A DNA stretch of 64,000 nt from HGM04593 sp045654885 (GTDB taxonomy: Bacteria > Bacteroidota > Bacteroidia > Bacteroidales > Bacteroidaceae): positions 15,038 through 79,037 of the forward strand of contig JAZOOF010000011.1 in NCBI GenBank assembly GCA_045654885.1, read 5' to 3'. This document shows, one piece after another, positions 8,188 to 17,098 of the stretch. Both the position numbers and the translations under genes were made by a program. Numbering within the stretch: the first letter of the stretch is position 1; each line of letters starts with the position of its first letter. The notes below the pieces were generated by a model, which made no database searches, was not told the DNA's origin, and saw nothing but the letters and a program-made list of their open reading frames with translations.

Positions 8188-10017
8188 CCTTCCTAAAGCA
8201 ATATGTCTTTTCTCAACATCCATATTTACAATCATCTGAAAGACCCTATTACCACTGTCTTTCTCAAACATAAAATCGTATGTTTGACTCAAAAGTTGCT
8301 CCAATATGGGATTTCTATCAAATGGTTTATCCGTTTCATTATCATACCAACGATTATACATATCAAGAATGTAATTCTTATCTTGATTGGTATTTTGAAG
8401 CTCTCTTTTTATAGCATAAATCTCTTTCGATTCAATTTTTTCTCGTATCCTTAAAAATCTGAACGTTAACCAACGGGTGAGTTCGGTTTCATCTTTTAAA
8501 TGTCTTGTCTCAGGTTCATACTCAAAACGGAATTGAAATTTTTTAAGATAGTAGTCTATATTCCAGAAATTCGCACTGTTCCTATCTTGCCATACGCTTA
8601 CCTTATTCCCATCAAAACATAATGCACTCTTGCCTTCTTTGGAGAATTCTTGTTCAAGAGTATGCAGAGCAATATTATCTCGTTGGACAAGCAAGTCATT
8701 CAAATGAGAAAAGGCTTTGAAAAGTTCAAATGCTCGCAATCTCTCACACTTTAATCCAGTAGTCGTCTCTATCAAGAGAACTTGCTCATTGCCCTCGTCT
8801 AAATCTCTTTCCTTTCGTAGTCTTTTATTACTACCTTTTTTCTTGCCAGTTTTATACTCTTCATCATGTCCTAAGAAATGGTACATCCACTTTCTATTGG
8901 CAGATGGAAGCCCGAAACGATTATATAGTCCAACATTATCCAAGAACAAGCATTTATCTTTTCCTTTAGAAGACCTCAGACCTCGCCCTATTTGTTGCAG
9001 ATACATAGACAAAGATTGTGTAGGTCGTGCAAGCTGAATAAACTCTATGTCAGGACAGTCAAATCCTTCTGAGAATATGTTGACATTGCAGATAATGTCT
9101 ATTAATCCACACTTAAAATCCTCAATATATCGTTTGCGGATATCTGAAGGTGTTTGACTATCTATAGCAACGGTTCTTATGCCTACATTATTAAAGTCAG
9201 AGCATAGATTCTTATTGTGTACCTTGTTTATCGTATAAATAATACCTTTCTTCCCTAACGCATATTTTTGATATGTTTCCACTATCTGAGCACGAATATG
9301 GTCATTGTCACAGACTCGTGTCATATCAGCATCGGTGTAATCACCATTTTGAAAGGTTGTGATGCTATCCAATTCTCTCTGAATTTCAGAGTTTTCCCTA
9401 ACAGAATAATAATCGTACTGAGACAATACACCTTTCTCAATGAATTGCTTAATAGATGGAGATATTATAAGTTCCTCGAAAATGTCAGTAAATCCCTCTC
9501 CGCTTAATCTGTATGGTGTTGCAGTAACGCCTAACAATTTAGCGGTAGGATAACTGTTGATAATATTCTTATAGCTTTCAGCAGGAACGTGGTGGGCTTC
9601 ATCTACAATCACAATATCAAACTGTTTTTCTTTCCAAATATGTAGCCTCCTACTAAGGGTTTGGACTGATGCCACCTGTATATTACTTTCTGGATTCTGT
9701 TTATATCCAGCTTGGATTATACCTACTTCAAGACCATAATTACGATGTAATTCACCAACAATTTGTTCAACAAGTTCTTGGCGATGGACCATAACAAGGC
9801 TGTCAATAGCAATATGCTTATCAACTGAATAATTTTGAATATCTTTAAGTAGAGAAGAAAACAATCTTGTTTTTCCTGTACCCGTAGGCATCTGAAGCAT
9901 TACAGAACGTTTCTCTTTCCATAGCTCATATATCTTACTCTTGTTTTCTTTTTGATAATCTCTTAATGATATATCATTGTATTCAAGAAGAGAGGTAAAA
10001 TCTTCAGGCTTCAACAT
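8164..10017 (-). CDS. Superfamily 2 DEAH helicase of the restriction-modification operon
   Basis: 617 aa from the ATG at 10017 (MLKPEDFTSLLE), which follows the HNH gene stop by 16 bases; an upstream ATG at 10092 would overlap that gene by 59 bases. Motifs: Walker A MPTGTGKT, motif II VDEAHH, motif III GVTATPYRL, and motif VI QQIGRGLRSSKGK. This is the ResIII/DEAD-type core found in restriction translocases and in RadD-like helicases. The C-terminal ~220 residues have no recognised nuclease. As the last gene of the operon it may translocate DNA for the HNH nucleases. Confidence 0.88.
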   Translation of the reverse strand: MLKPEDFTSLLEYNDISLRDYQKENKSKIYELWKEKRSVMLQMPTGTGKTRLFSSLLKDIQNYSVDKHIAIDSLVMVHRQELVEQIVGELHRNYGLEVGIIQAGYKQNPESNIQVASVQTLSRRLHIWKEKQFDIVIVDEAHHVPAESYKNIINSYPTAKLLGVTATPYRLSGEGFTDIFEELIISPSIKQFIEKGVLSQYDYYSVRENSEIQRELDSITTFQNGDYTDADMTRVCDNDHIRAQIVETYQKYALGKKGIIYTINKVHNKNLCSDFNNVGIRTVAIDSQTPSDIRKRYIEDFKCGLIDIICNVNIFSEGFDCPDIEFIQLARPTQSLSMYLQQIGRGLRSSKGKDKCLFLDNVGLYNRFGLPSANRKWMYHFLGHDEEYKTGKKKGSNKRLRKERDLDEGNEQVLLIETTTGLKCERLRAFELFKAFSHLNDLLVQRDNIALHTLEQEFSKEGKSALCFDGNKVSVWQDRNSANFWNIDYYLKKFQFRFEYEPETRHLKDETELTRWLTFRFLRIREKIESKEIYAIKRELQNTNQDKNYILDMYNRWYDNETDKPFDRNPILEQLLSQTYDFMFEKDSGNRVFQMIVNMDVEKRHIALGRTFNQVCQ

Positions 10018-10033
10018 AGGGCTAGTTATTTTG

Positions 10034-11101
10034 TTATCTATCGGCAAAAACCTGATGTCTATGAAAATCCAAATAGTCCATACGTTGCTCATTCATGAAT
10101 TGGGGATTCAGTCTCGCTCGTGATAATATTTGGTGCATATCATCACTTAATAGTATAGATGGCAAAATGGTTCCATCTGTGTCAATAGACATATAGCCTT
10201 TTTCAAAAAGAGTTCCAATTTCTCCTGATAGCAGCAGACCATTATTCACATCAAAGGCCTCATTTTCATTTGATTCAATAATCGGCTTTATATGAACAGG
10301 TACTAACGCTTGAGACTGTGTACCGACAATCATGCTTTCGGCTTTTGATTTGCCAAGAGTCGATTTACTTTCATCAATAAGTTCACAGTTGTATACACGT
10401 TGTAGATATGGTTCTTTTATAATCTTCTTATTTTCAAGGTTTTCTCCAAAGAGGTTCTTTGCGTCAGTTTCATAATAAATGGTTCCATCACACGAAACAA
10501 GGTCGTCAAGTTTTCCAAGTAAATTTTTCAAGTGTGAAATTTGGTTGTACTTACGAGCAATAAAACCATTTGCATCAGCAGAACGATAATACTGACTTAA
10601 CTCAATAGGGGTTAAATAGCCATTTGGATATCTATTTATATCTACCAGCATCATTGCAGTTAACTCTTTCTCTGATATATGTCCTATCTCTTCTAAAGTT
10701 TTTAAAACAAAGTTTATTTGACGCTTTCCACCGTATATAGGACTAGTCATTGAATTATCAAAGTTGGCATACTTATATACGATTTTTGATAAGATGCTTT
10801 TTCTTTTAGCATTAGAGGATGCCATTAAGAATTCTCTCGTTTCTGATGGATACCCAGCTAATAACGGTTTTAGGAAACCTAATTTGACAAACTGATTTAC
10901 TGCTTTGCGAATAGATATGTAATCTATTTGAAGAACAGCCTTAATCTCTGTCTGTAACTCTTCATATAATTCTTTTGTATATAAATCGTTTGTATGGACA
11001 TCTAAGAAATCAACACATATCTTCAATGATGTTACGGCTTTTGTTCCAAATAAATCTGTAAATGCGGCCGTATAACTCCAATATTGTTCGTAAATCTGCA
11101 T
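10034..11101 (-). CDS. HNH nuclease subunit 1 (divergent paralogue)
   Basis: 355 aa with a helical N-terminal part and an HNH_2-type nuclease motif around residues 265-305: VHIKPIIESNENEAFDVNNG followed by LLL and GTLFEKG. It is a clear paralogue of the next-upstream gene (both begin with QIYEqYWsYTAA-like sequence and share HIKP, DVNNGLLL and DGTI). The acidic residue that the paralogue has in TDSLFD is glycine here (IGTLFE), so one metal- or water-positioning residue may be lost. It starts 18 bases after the paralogue's stop. It may be one half of a heterodimeric nuclease or a recognition subunit. Confidence 0.8.
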   Translation of the reverse strand: MQIYEQYWSYTAAFTDLFGTKAVTSLKICVDFLDVHTNDLYTKELYEELQTEIKAVLQIDYISIRKAVNQFVKLGFLKPLLAGYPSETREFLMASSNAKRKSILSKIVYKYANFDNSMTSPIYGGKRQINFVLKTLEEIGHISEKELTAMMLVDINRYPNGYLTPIELSQYYRSADANGFIARKYNQISHLKNLLGKLDDLVSCDGTIYYETDAKNLFGENLENKKIIKEPYLQRVYNCELIDESKSTLGKSKAESMIVGTQSQALVPVHIKPIIESNENEAFDVNNGLLLSGEIGTLFEKGYMSIDTDGTILPSILLSDDMHQILSRARLNPQFMNEQRMDYLDFHRHQVFADR

Positions 11102-11118
11102 AAGATAATAGTTCTAAA

Positions 11119-12243
11119 TTACATGGCCTCAAAAATGTATTTCTTGGCCAGATATGAATTGTATCTTTTCTCAAATACTTGTGCTCGATGATATGCCATA
11201 TAATCCAACCTTTTTTCGTTGATGAAATGCTCATTCAAACGGAATTGCGTTATATGTTCAATGACATCATTTGATAGTACCCTTGATGGACAAATCGTAC
11301 CATCGTTATTAAATGTTATATATCCTAGGTCGAATAAGGAGTCGGTATTTTTACTCAATAACAATCCGTTATTTACATCAAATGCCTCCTCACGATTAGA
11401 ATCTTTATATGGCTTAATATGACTTGCTATCAAAACCGGATGCGAAATACCCTCAAGCATACACTTGGGTGTTTCGCTTTTATAGAAAGCAATACTCTCA
11501 TCTTCTAATTCAGATTTATATACTCGCTGAAGATATGGATCACGAACATTCTTTCTTGTTTCAGAGTCATCACCAAAAAGTCTATCGGCATCGGTTTTAA
11601 AATACAACGCTCCATCATGAGATTTCAAATCGTCAAGTTTACTCAATAGATTCATTAGATGTCCTAATTGATTATACTTTCGTTCTATAAAGTCAATATC
11701 TACGACTCTTTGATATACGGCATCAAGTTCTTCTTTTGTTAAGTAACCTTTGGGATAATCATCTAAATCTACAGTCATTAAGGAAATAAGGGCACGTTTA
11801 TCGATGCATCCAACCTCTTCAAGAGTCTTTAATAAGAATTTAATTTGACCATTTCCTTCAACAGATGGGCTAGTCATAGAATTTAGAAAATTGCCATAAC
11901 TATATACTGTTTTTGAAAGTAAAGAGTACCTTTTTCTCTCTGTAACTGCTTGTATATAGAGTTTGGCCTCTGGAACATATCCATTAAGATAAGGTTTCAA
12001 AAATCCTATCTTTACCATTTGATTGATTCCTTTTCTTACGGATGCTCCACCAATTCCCGTTATAAGTTGAACTTCATGTTGAAGTTTGTCATAAAATTCA
12101 GGAGAGTAGTTATTTATATCATGGGCATCAAAAAAGTTAATGCAGCAACGAAGAACATTGAGGAATTTGTCTCCATTCAAATCAGTCCAGGCTGCTGTAT
12201 ATGCCCAATAATCTTCGTATATTTGGTCTATCTTATATGCCAT
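11119..12243 (-). CDS. HNH nuclease subunit 2 (canonical paralogue)
   Basis: 374 aa, starting MAYKIDQIYEDYWAYTAAW. The C-terminal part holds a standard HNH_2 motif: SHIKPYKDSN, then DVNNGLLLS, then TDSLFDLGYITF. The N-terminal ~250 residues are probably the DNA-recognition part. The gene overlaps the adenine methyltransferase by 11 bases. With the neighbouring paralogue and two methyltransferases of different chemistry, the likely role is restriction at an asymmetric site, each subunit cutting or binding one strand. Overlaps and order are seen directly; the division of labour is inferred. Confidence 0.85.
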   Translation of the reverse strand: MAYKIDQIYEDYWAYTAAWTDLNGDKFLNVLRCCINFFDAHDINNYSPEFYDKLQHEVQLITGIGGASVRKGINQMVKIGFLKPYLNGYVPEAKLYIQAVTERKRYSLLSKTVYSYGNFLNSMTSPSVEGNGQIKFLLKTLEEVGCIDKRALISLMTVDLDDYPKGYLTKEELDAVYQRVVDIDFIERKYNQLGHLMNLLSKLDDLKSHDGALYFKTDADRLFGDDSETRKNVRDPYLQRVYKSELEDESIAFYKSETPKCMLEGISHPVLIASHIKPYKDSNREEAFDVNNGLLLSKNTDSLFDLGYITFNNDGTICPSRVLSNDVIEHITQFRLNEHFINEKRLDYMAYHRAQVFEKRYNSYLAKKYIFEAM

Positions 12244-13249
12244 ATGACTTGCTCCTTGCGATAAATAAATACTCTACATCTTTGTTTTTCTTCTCCTTGC
12301 CCGTAACCTTGTAAGCATACGGCATCTCATACACTTCTACCGAAGAAGCATATTTAGAAATGATAGAAAACAACTCATCTTTTGTTGGTTTAGATCGGCT
12401 ATTGTAACTAAGCATCCAATATTTGAATTTCGATAGAGAACTAAACAACTTGTTAAACTGCTCAACAATCGTCTTTCTATCCATAAAATTATTCTCAAAT
12501 GGAACAGTTTGTCTGCCATTTATATATGAATCCAACAAACCATAAAAGCCGAAATAATCATTCATGGTTCCTGCATAAGGTGGATCTAAATAGATTACAT
12601 CAGCATCAATAGTCTTAATAGCTTCGAATACATCTAAATTATAGGCTATATTTTGTTTACCATTAGAGAAAACAGAAGAGTTGTATTCATTCATGTTATC
12701 CTCAAAGTGAAAACGGAATGATTTATTGTGATATGAGCGAGGTCTCTTATAATGCTCATAGCTATACTGCTCATCACGTAATTGGCATATCTTATCCCAA
12801 CGAATTGTAAATCTGGAATAAGGCATTTTCCTAATCATCGCTCTTCTCATTAATATAAAAGCAAGAGCTCGCTTATATTCATTTTCAATTTGGAGAATAT
12901 TCTTTCTGTACAAATCAAGTTGCATACATTCCTCTGGGAAATAGAACTTATTTGCGTAGTTCTCAAACATAAACCCTTCAAATGGCTCTCCTTGAAATAT
13001 ACAATCAACATCATCTTTGCCCAAAGTGACAATCTCATTCTCTATGAGTGATTTGCCAATGTAATAGTTGATGGCCAAGATGTCATTGGTATATACCGTT
13101 AAACCTTTTTGTTTTGCAGCATATCCAACGGAACAACCACCACTGAACACATCAAGAATTGATGTTGCATCTTTTGGTATCAGAGATATTATCCATGATA
13201 CTATTTTTTCCTTGTTGCCGATATAATTTATTGTAGGATAACTCATCAT
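12233..13249 (-). CDS. DNA adenine (N6) methyltransferase, D12 class
   Basis: 338 aa. The start INYIGNKEKIVSWI, the SAM-binding motif I DVFSGGCSVGY and the catalytic motif IV LDPPYAG define a D12 (Dam/FokI-type) N6-adenine methyltransferase. It overlaps the upstream C5 methyltransferase as ATGA, and a second ATG one codon later is possible. Placed between a cytosine methyltransferase and two HNH nucleases, it probably protects one strand of an asymmetric recognition site while the cytosine enzyme protects the other. Cytosolic; sequence specificity unknown. Confidence 0.9.
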   Translation of the reverse strand: MMSYPTINYIGNKEKIVSWIISLIPKDATSILDVFSGGCSVGYAAKQKGLTVYTNDILAINYYIGKSLIENEIVTLGKDDVDCIFQGEPFEGFMFENYANKFYFPEECMQLDLYRKNILQIENEYKRALAFILMRRAMIRKMPYSRFTIRWDKICQLRDEQYSYEHYKRPRSYHNKSFRFHFEDNMNEYNSSVFSNGKQNIAYNLDVFEAIKTIDADVIYLDPPYAGTMNDYFGFYGLLDSYINGRQTVPFENNFMDRKTIVEQFNKLFSSLSKFKYWMLSYNSRSKPTKDELFSIISKYASSVEVYEMPYAYKVTGKEKKNKDVEYLFIARSKSYGI

Positions 13250-14247
13250 AGCATAGTTTTAACTGCATCAGCGATAGATTTTGCAAGAAGTGGAGGTACG
13301 GAATTACCAACCATTTGTTGTTGTAAAATCTTACTACCCAAGAACTCGAAAGAATCAGGATAGGTCTGAATAGCAGCCAATTCACGTACAGTCAAAGCAC
13401 GATTTTGAGAATAATGAAAAACCTTTCGCATATCCCCTGTAATACAGATAGACGGTTTTGTGCTATCGTAGCGAATGTACTTCCTAATATCTCCTTTTTG
13501 CGGGCGAATTTCTTCTGGGATGTCATCACGACCACCTCCATCTTTCACATATGACATCTTTTCAATCATCTGTTGTGAATGAACCATAGCCTCGTGGTTG
13601 ACGATATCAGAAGATTCTCCGCTTTCCAATGCCGGGTATTTACCTATAGCATCTTTAATGGTAGGTGCTGGCTTCGTTGATTTTGCGGGAAATGCAATTT
13701 CATAATTTGGATCATCCGTCTTTTTCCCAATGAATAACACTCTATAACGATTCTGTGGAACTCCATAATCTGAGGCACAAACAACTTTAGCTTCTACAAC
13801 ATATCCTAGACTCTTGAAACATTCAATAATTTCGTGACGAGTCTGACCATTAAGTCTGGTATATAGTCGAGCCACATTCTCCATTACAAAACATGTTGGA
13901 GATACAATTTTTACTATGCGCACAAACTCTTGAAATAGATGGTTTCTCGGGTCGTCTATAAACTTACGCCCAATATTACCAGCCATACTAAATCCTTGAC
14001 ATGGAGGTCCTCCGATGATAACATCAACCTTTCTTTTGCCAATAATTTTCTTTATCTCTGTTTCTGTTAAATCTGCTATATCACATTCCAGAAGTTTATG
14101 TGATGGGAAATTATGTCTGTAAGTCTCACAGATGCCATGATTGAACTCCACAGAAAATATATTCTCGAAATTAGCATTGTCAAATCCTAACGAGAACCCA
14201 CCTGAACCAGAGAATAAATCTATATATGTATATTTCCTTCTTGCCAT
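13246..14247 (-). CDS. DNA (cytosine-5) methyltransferase of the HNH operon
   Basis: 333 aa with all canonical motifs: I DLFSGSGGFSLGF, IV GGPPCQGFSMAG with catalytic Cys, VI MENV, VIII PQNRYRVLFIG, IX RALTVRELAAIQTYPDSF and X GNSVPPLLA. It is the first gene of the leftward five-gene operon. Its start codon lies 5 bases from the invertible segment at 14252-14442, so its expression, and that of the nucleases and helicase behind it, should depend on the orientation of that segment. It is not close to the other C5 enzyme at 3450: motif I and length both differ. Confidence 0.95.
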   Translation of the reverse strand: MARRKYTYIDLFSGSGGFSLGFDNANFENIFSVEFNHGICETYRHNFPSHKLLECDIADLTETEIKKIIGKRKVDVIIGGPPCQGFSMAGNIGRKFIDDPRNHLFQEFVRIVKIVSPTCFVMENVARLYTRLNGQTRHEIIECFKSLGYVVEAKVVCASDYGVPQNRYRVLFIGKKTDDPNYEIAFPAKSTKPAPTIKDAIGKYPALESGESSDIVNHEAMVHSQQMIEKMSYVKDGGGRDDIPEEIRPQKGDIRKYIRYDSTKPSICITGDMRKVFHYSQNRALTVRELAAIQTYPDSFEFLGSKILQQQMVGNSVPPLLAKSIADAVKTML

Positions 14248-14251
14248 ATTT

Positions 14252-14442
14252 TCTCTATGTAAGAGATACTACGGCAGACGGAACTCGTTGATTATTAGAT
14301 GAAATTCAGTTTTGATTCTCTGTTTTTGCTAAACAATCACACACAATTATATGGCTGTCAGCCTTTTTATTGGCTCTAAAATGGTGTAAGTTGCTTTATT
14401 TTGCGTAATTTTGCAGTAAATTAAGTATCTCTTACATAGAGA
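14252..14442. promoter_or_regulatory. Putative invertible promoter segment with 19-bp inverted repeats
   Basis: Perfect 19-bp inverted repeats, TCTCTATGTAAGAGATACT at 14252-14270 and its complement at 14424-14442, bound a 191-bp segment. It lies between the start of the C5 methyltransferase (14247) and the end of a tyrosine recombinase gene (14476). Size, repeat length and the adjacent recombinase match Bacteroides invertible promoters. A -7 box near the right repeat points away from the operon in this assembly, which suggests the OFF state. Each repeat is itself nearly palindromic (TCTCT-n5-AGAGA), as expected for a recombinase core site. Confidence 0.8.
14406..14413 (+). promoter_or_regulatory. 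-7 promoter box inside the invertible segment
   Basis: TAATTTTG matches TAnnTTTG and ends 11 bases before the right repeat. The -33 position (14383-14386, 19 bases upstream) reads GGTG and is weak. If the segment inverts, this box would lie at about 14281-14288 on the minus strand and start transcription about 27 bases before the methyltransferase ATG. In the present orientation it reads towards the recombinase 3' end. Confidence 0.55.
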
Positions 14443-14475
14443 TTTCACTTTTCCTAAACACTTCCCCACTCTTTT

Positions 14476-15678
14476 TTACAAATCCTTCAAAATCTGTGCG
14501 TTGGCGCGGTCTACCACTGTGGTGTCGAGCGATGCAAGGTAGATTTGCGTTGTCATTTCGCTGTCGTGGCCCATGCCTTCGCTTATTACGGATATGGGTA
14601 TATTCTTGCTCTTGGCTGCGCTTGCCCAGGAGTGGCGGGCTACGTACATGGTGAGTTGAACAGGTATGGCGGCGAGGGCAGCTATTTTCTTAAGGCAGTA
14701 GTTTACACGGTGCAGCATTGTCTGGTATTGGGCGCGCTCGGCGTTGCCGGGCGAGGTGATTATTGGCAAGAGGTACGGGCTGTCGGTCGGTGTTCCGTAC
14801 TTTTTCACAATCTCTTGCATACATTTTTCCCAACGGATGAGGAGCTGCTGTCCGGTCTTGCGGCGGCGGTAGGTGAGCACACCGTTTGCAAGGTCGCGTT
14901 TTCTCAGATATGCCATGTCTATGAATGACATTCCGCGGGTGTAGAACGAGAATAGGAACATGTCGCGGGCAAACTCCAACGACGGTTGCATGGTGAGGTC
15001 GAGGTTCTTTATCTGCTTAATTGCCTTCAAAGGGATTGCGCGTTTCACGGTCTTGTCGACACCTGTGTATACTTGCTTGAATGGGTTGCGGTTTACTGTC
15101 ACCCCCTTTTCAACGGCACGGTTATAGACTGCGCGGAGTATGCGCATGTAGAACGATGTGCTGTTTCTTGCAAGGCCTCTGTTACGCAAATGCGCCTCGT
15201 AGGTGAGCATCATATCGGCATCAATCTCTTCCACAGGTATGTCCTTTCCATCGCGGAACTGCATGAAACTGCGGAGTGTTGCGCGGTAGGTCTCACTGGT
15301 GCGCTGTTTGCCCAGCTGCTGCAACCGGGCAATGGTGCCTTGCATGAAGTTGAAGAGTGAATACTCCTTTGCCGACTGCTTGAATGTAGCGATGATGTCG
15401 TCGGCCGTGTATCGCTGCTGGCGGTTATCGAGTTGGTTTACTATGGAACGCAACAGTTTCAAGTCCCAATCAATGCGCTCGCCTGTTGTTTTGAGATAAT
15501 TGCGACGCTCGCTGTCGCAGCCTGCTGTTTGGATGGATTTGCCATCCCACTCGTTTGAAAAGATGTGGTAGTCGGTTGTCAACTGACGCACTACACGGTT
15601 ATGGATTATCTGAAAATAGATTACTCCCTGCTTGGCATCCACAGTCGATGCCCTGAACATTGCTTTTACACTTGCCAT
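14476..15678 (-). CDS. Tyrosine recombinase, probably the local invertase
   Basis: 400 aa from MASVKAMFRASTVDAKQG; an ATG 45 bases upstream (15723) is less typical of this Bacteroidetes family. An N-terminal Arm/SAM-like domain is followed by the catalytic domain: the first Arg region FSFYTRGMSFIDMAYL, then YVARHSWASAAK (second Arg and His) and GMGHDSEMTTQIYLASLD with the nucleophilic Tyr. No terminator was found between it and the inverted repeats at 14442, so readthrough into the R-M operon is possible. Tyrosine recombinases of this type are known in Bacteroides to invert neighbouring promoter segments. It could also be the integrase of the island; no flanking att duplication was found. Confidence 0.88.
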   Translation of the reverse strand: MASVKAMFRASTVDAKQGVIYFQIIHNRVVRQLTTDYHIFSNEWDGKSIQTAGCDSERRNYLKTTGERIDWDLKLLRSIVNQLDNRQQRYTADDIIATFKQSAKEYSLFNFMQGTIARLQQLGKQRTSETYRATLRSFMQFRDGKDIPVEEIDADMMLTYEAHLRNRGLARNSTSFYMRILRAVYNRAVEKGVTVNRNPFKQVYTGVDKTVKRAIPLKAIKQIKNLDLTMQPSLEFARDMFLFSFYTRGMSFIDMAYLRKRDLANGVLTYRRRKTGQQLLIRWEKCMQEIVKKYGTPTDSPYLLPIITSPGNAERAQYQTMLHRVNYCLKKIAALAAIPVQLTMYVARHSWASAAKSKNIPISVISEGMGHDSEMTTQIYLASLDTTVVDRANAQILKDL

Positions 15679-16089
15679 TTTTGTATATGTTTTTAAATTT
15701 CTACAAAAATGCGCCTTGTTCAAGGCTTAGTGTTTGCTATTTTGACAGAAAAGAATTGCCTGTTTTTATTTAACGTGAGTTCGATATAAGCTAAATCAAA
15801 TCGCGAACTTGTCATTCTATATTTGCTGAAAGACAAACTATGTGGGAAAAGGCGGACACTGCATTGCCGTGTCCATATAGGTTATTTTCCGCGGTTTTTG
15901 GGCGGGCAGCCCCCGCCCCTACAGGTGTTGTCATGGGCGAGGACATCGGTTCGGTGGCGGTGGCGAAGAGCACACGGACACGCATGCGTAATTTGTCATG
16001 TCGGCCGTAGTGGAGGCATCCCGTATATCCTTGTTGGAGATTCCTCGTCGCTTCGCTCTGTCGGAGTGAGATATCCGGGTAAAAACAGG
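15679..16089. other. Intergenic stretch rich in dispersed repeats
   Basis: About 410 bases between the recombinase and atpG, with no credible gene. It holds the repeat end at 15772-15815, a GGGCGGGCAGCCCCCGCCC palindrome near 15900 (related to one near 63805), the dispersed repeat at 15994-16024 and a segment resembling the GATTCCTCGTCGCTTCGC-type repeat seen again near 29360. Confidence 0.55.
15772..15815. repeat. Dispersed repeat end, inverted copy at 29391-29434
   Basis: The 44 bases starting AACGTGAGTTCGATATAAGC match the complement of 29391-29434 with four mismatches. The first 19 bases also recur directly at 29147-29165. This is probably one end of a small intergenic element whose complete form is at 29147-29434. 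Confidence 0.65.
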
Positions 16090-16947
16090 CTATCTGTTTG
16101 CGCCGGACATGATGTCGAGAAGTTCGTTGGTGATGGCCTGCTGGCGACCTTTGTTGTATTCGAGTGTGAGTTGCGAAATCAAATCGGTTGCATTGTCGGT
16201 TGCTATCTGCATTGCAAGTACACGCGCGGCATGTTCGGCAGCAACAGCATCGAGCAGTGCCATGAACAGCTGCACCTCAACGACCTTGGGCACAAGGGCA
16301 GCAAGCAACTCCTCGCGCCCGGGCTCTACTATGTAGTCGACTGTGGGTGCAGAATCGTTTTCAGCCGGTTTTAGCTCAACAGGCAACAACACCTCGCCTA
16401 CAGGTTCCTGCTTTGCCGCAGATTTAAAGTGGGAGTACACCACCTCCACCCTGTCTATTGCGCCAGTGCGGAAACGTTCAATAAGTTCGCGCGCCACAAC
16501 AGCAATGTCATTGTATTTTGGTGCCGAGGATTGCGGCATGAGCTCCTCGCGTGGCGTATAGCCAAGCTTGCGGACTGCATCGTGCATCTTCTTTCCAACG
16601 GTGTAGACCTCGACCTCGGCATCTGAAGCCTTGTAACCATCGAGCACGGCACGTGTTTTATTTATTATATTAGCATTGAATGTTCCGCAGAGGCCGGTAT
16701 CGGAAGCCACTGCTATGACAATAACCTTTTTGCAGTCGCGCACGGCTGCAAGTTCTGTTGTAAACCCGGCAGATGAGGAAAGGAACGAGGCAAGCAGGCC
16801 ATGGAGCCTGTCGCTGTAGTGCGACATGCCCTCAATGGCTGTTTGAGCACGGCGCAGTTTGGCCGCAGAGACAAGTTTCATTGCCGCTGTAATCTTCTGC
16901 GTACTTTTTACCGACGCTATTCTGTCCCTTACTTCTCTCAGGTTCAT
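16090..16947 (-). CDS. atpG: ATP synthase F1 gamma subunit
   Basis: 285 aa. It begins MNLREVRDRIASVKSTQKIT and ends with EYNKGRQQAITNELLDIMSG, the two conserved coiled-coil termini of the rotary gamma shaft. Central part of F1 that couples rotation to catalysis by alpha and beta. It is the last gene of the operon, 151 bases after atpA, a gap filled by repeat sequence that may weaken or uncouple its expression. Length is normal for the family. Confidence 0.97.
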   Translation of the reverse strand: MNLREVRDRIASVKSTQKITAAMKLVSAAKLRRAQTAIEGMSHYSDRLHGLLASFLSSSAGFTTELAAVRDCKKVIVIAVASDTGLCGTFNANIINKTRAVLDGYKASDAEVEVYTVGKKMHDAVRKLGYTPREELMPQSSAPKYNDIAVVARELIERFRTGAIDRVEVVYSHFKSAAKQEPVGEVLLPVELKPAENDSAPTVDYIVEPGREELLAALVPKVVEVQLFMALLDAVAAEHAARVLAMQIATDNATDLISQLTLEYNKGRQQAITNELLDIMSGANR

Positions 16948-16965
16948 TGTTTGTTACTATTTTAG

Positions 16966-17080
16966 TATACCCCCTCCGCAACTCCGTTGCTCGTCCCCCT
17001 AAAACAGAGGGACAATATTATTCCCTTTTAAAGACAAGAGTTGCCAAAAGCAGAGATACTTCGCTACGCTCAGTATGACA
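16966..17080. repeat. Intergenic repeats between atpA and atpG
   Basis: Two repeat types are packed here. One is the CCCCTCCGCAACTCCG...CCCCCTAAAACAGAGG form also seen at 21572-21612 and 35240-35290. The other is a segment with GATACTTCGCTACGCTCAG that recurs near 29485. These look like short dispersed repeats inserted within the operon. Confidence 0.5.
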
Positions 17081-17098
17081 CCTTAGTATAGTTTATTT

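Noticed and set aside
14344..14351. Minus-strand TATAATTG as an active promoter towards the methyltransferase in the present orientation
   Set aside because: It has one mismatch to the -7 consensus and no -33 element, so it is weaker than TAATTTTG. It is kept in mind as a reason the operon might not be fully OFF.
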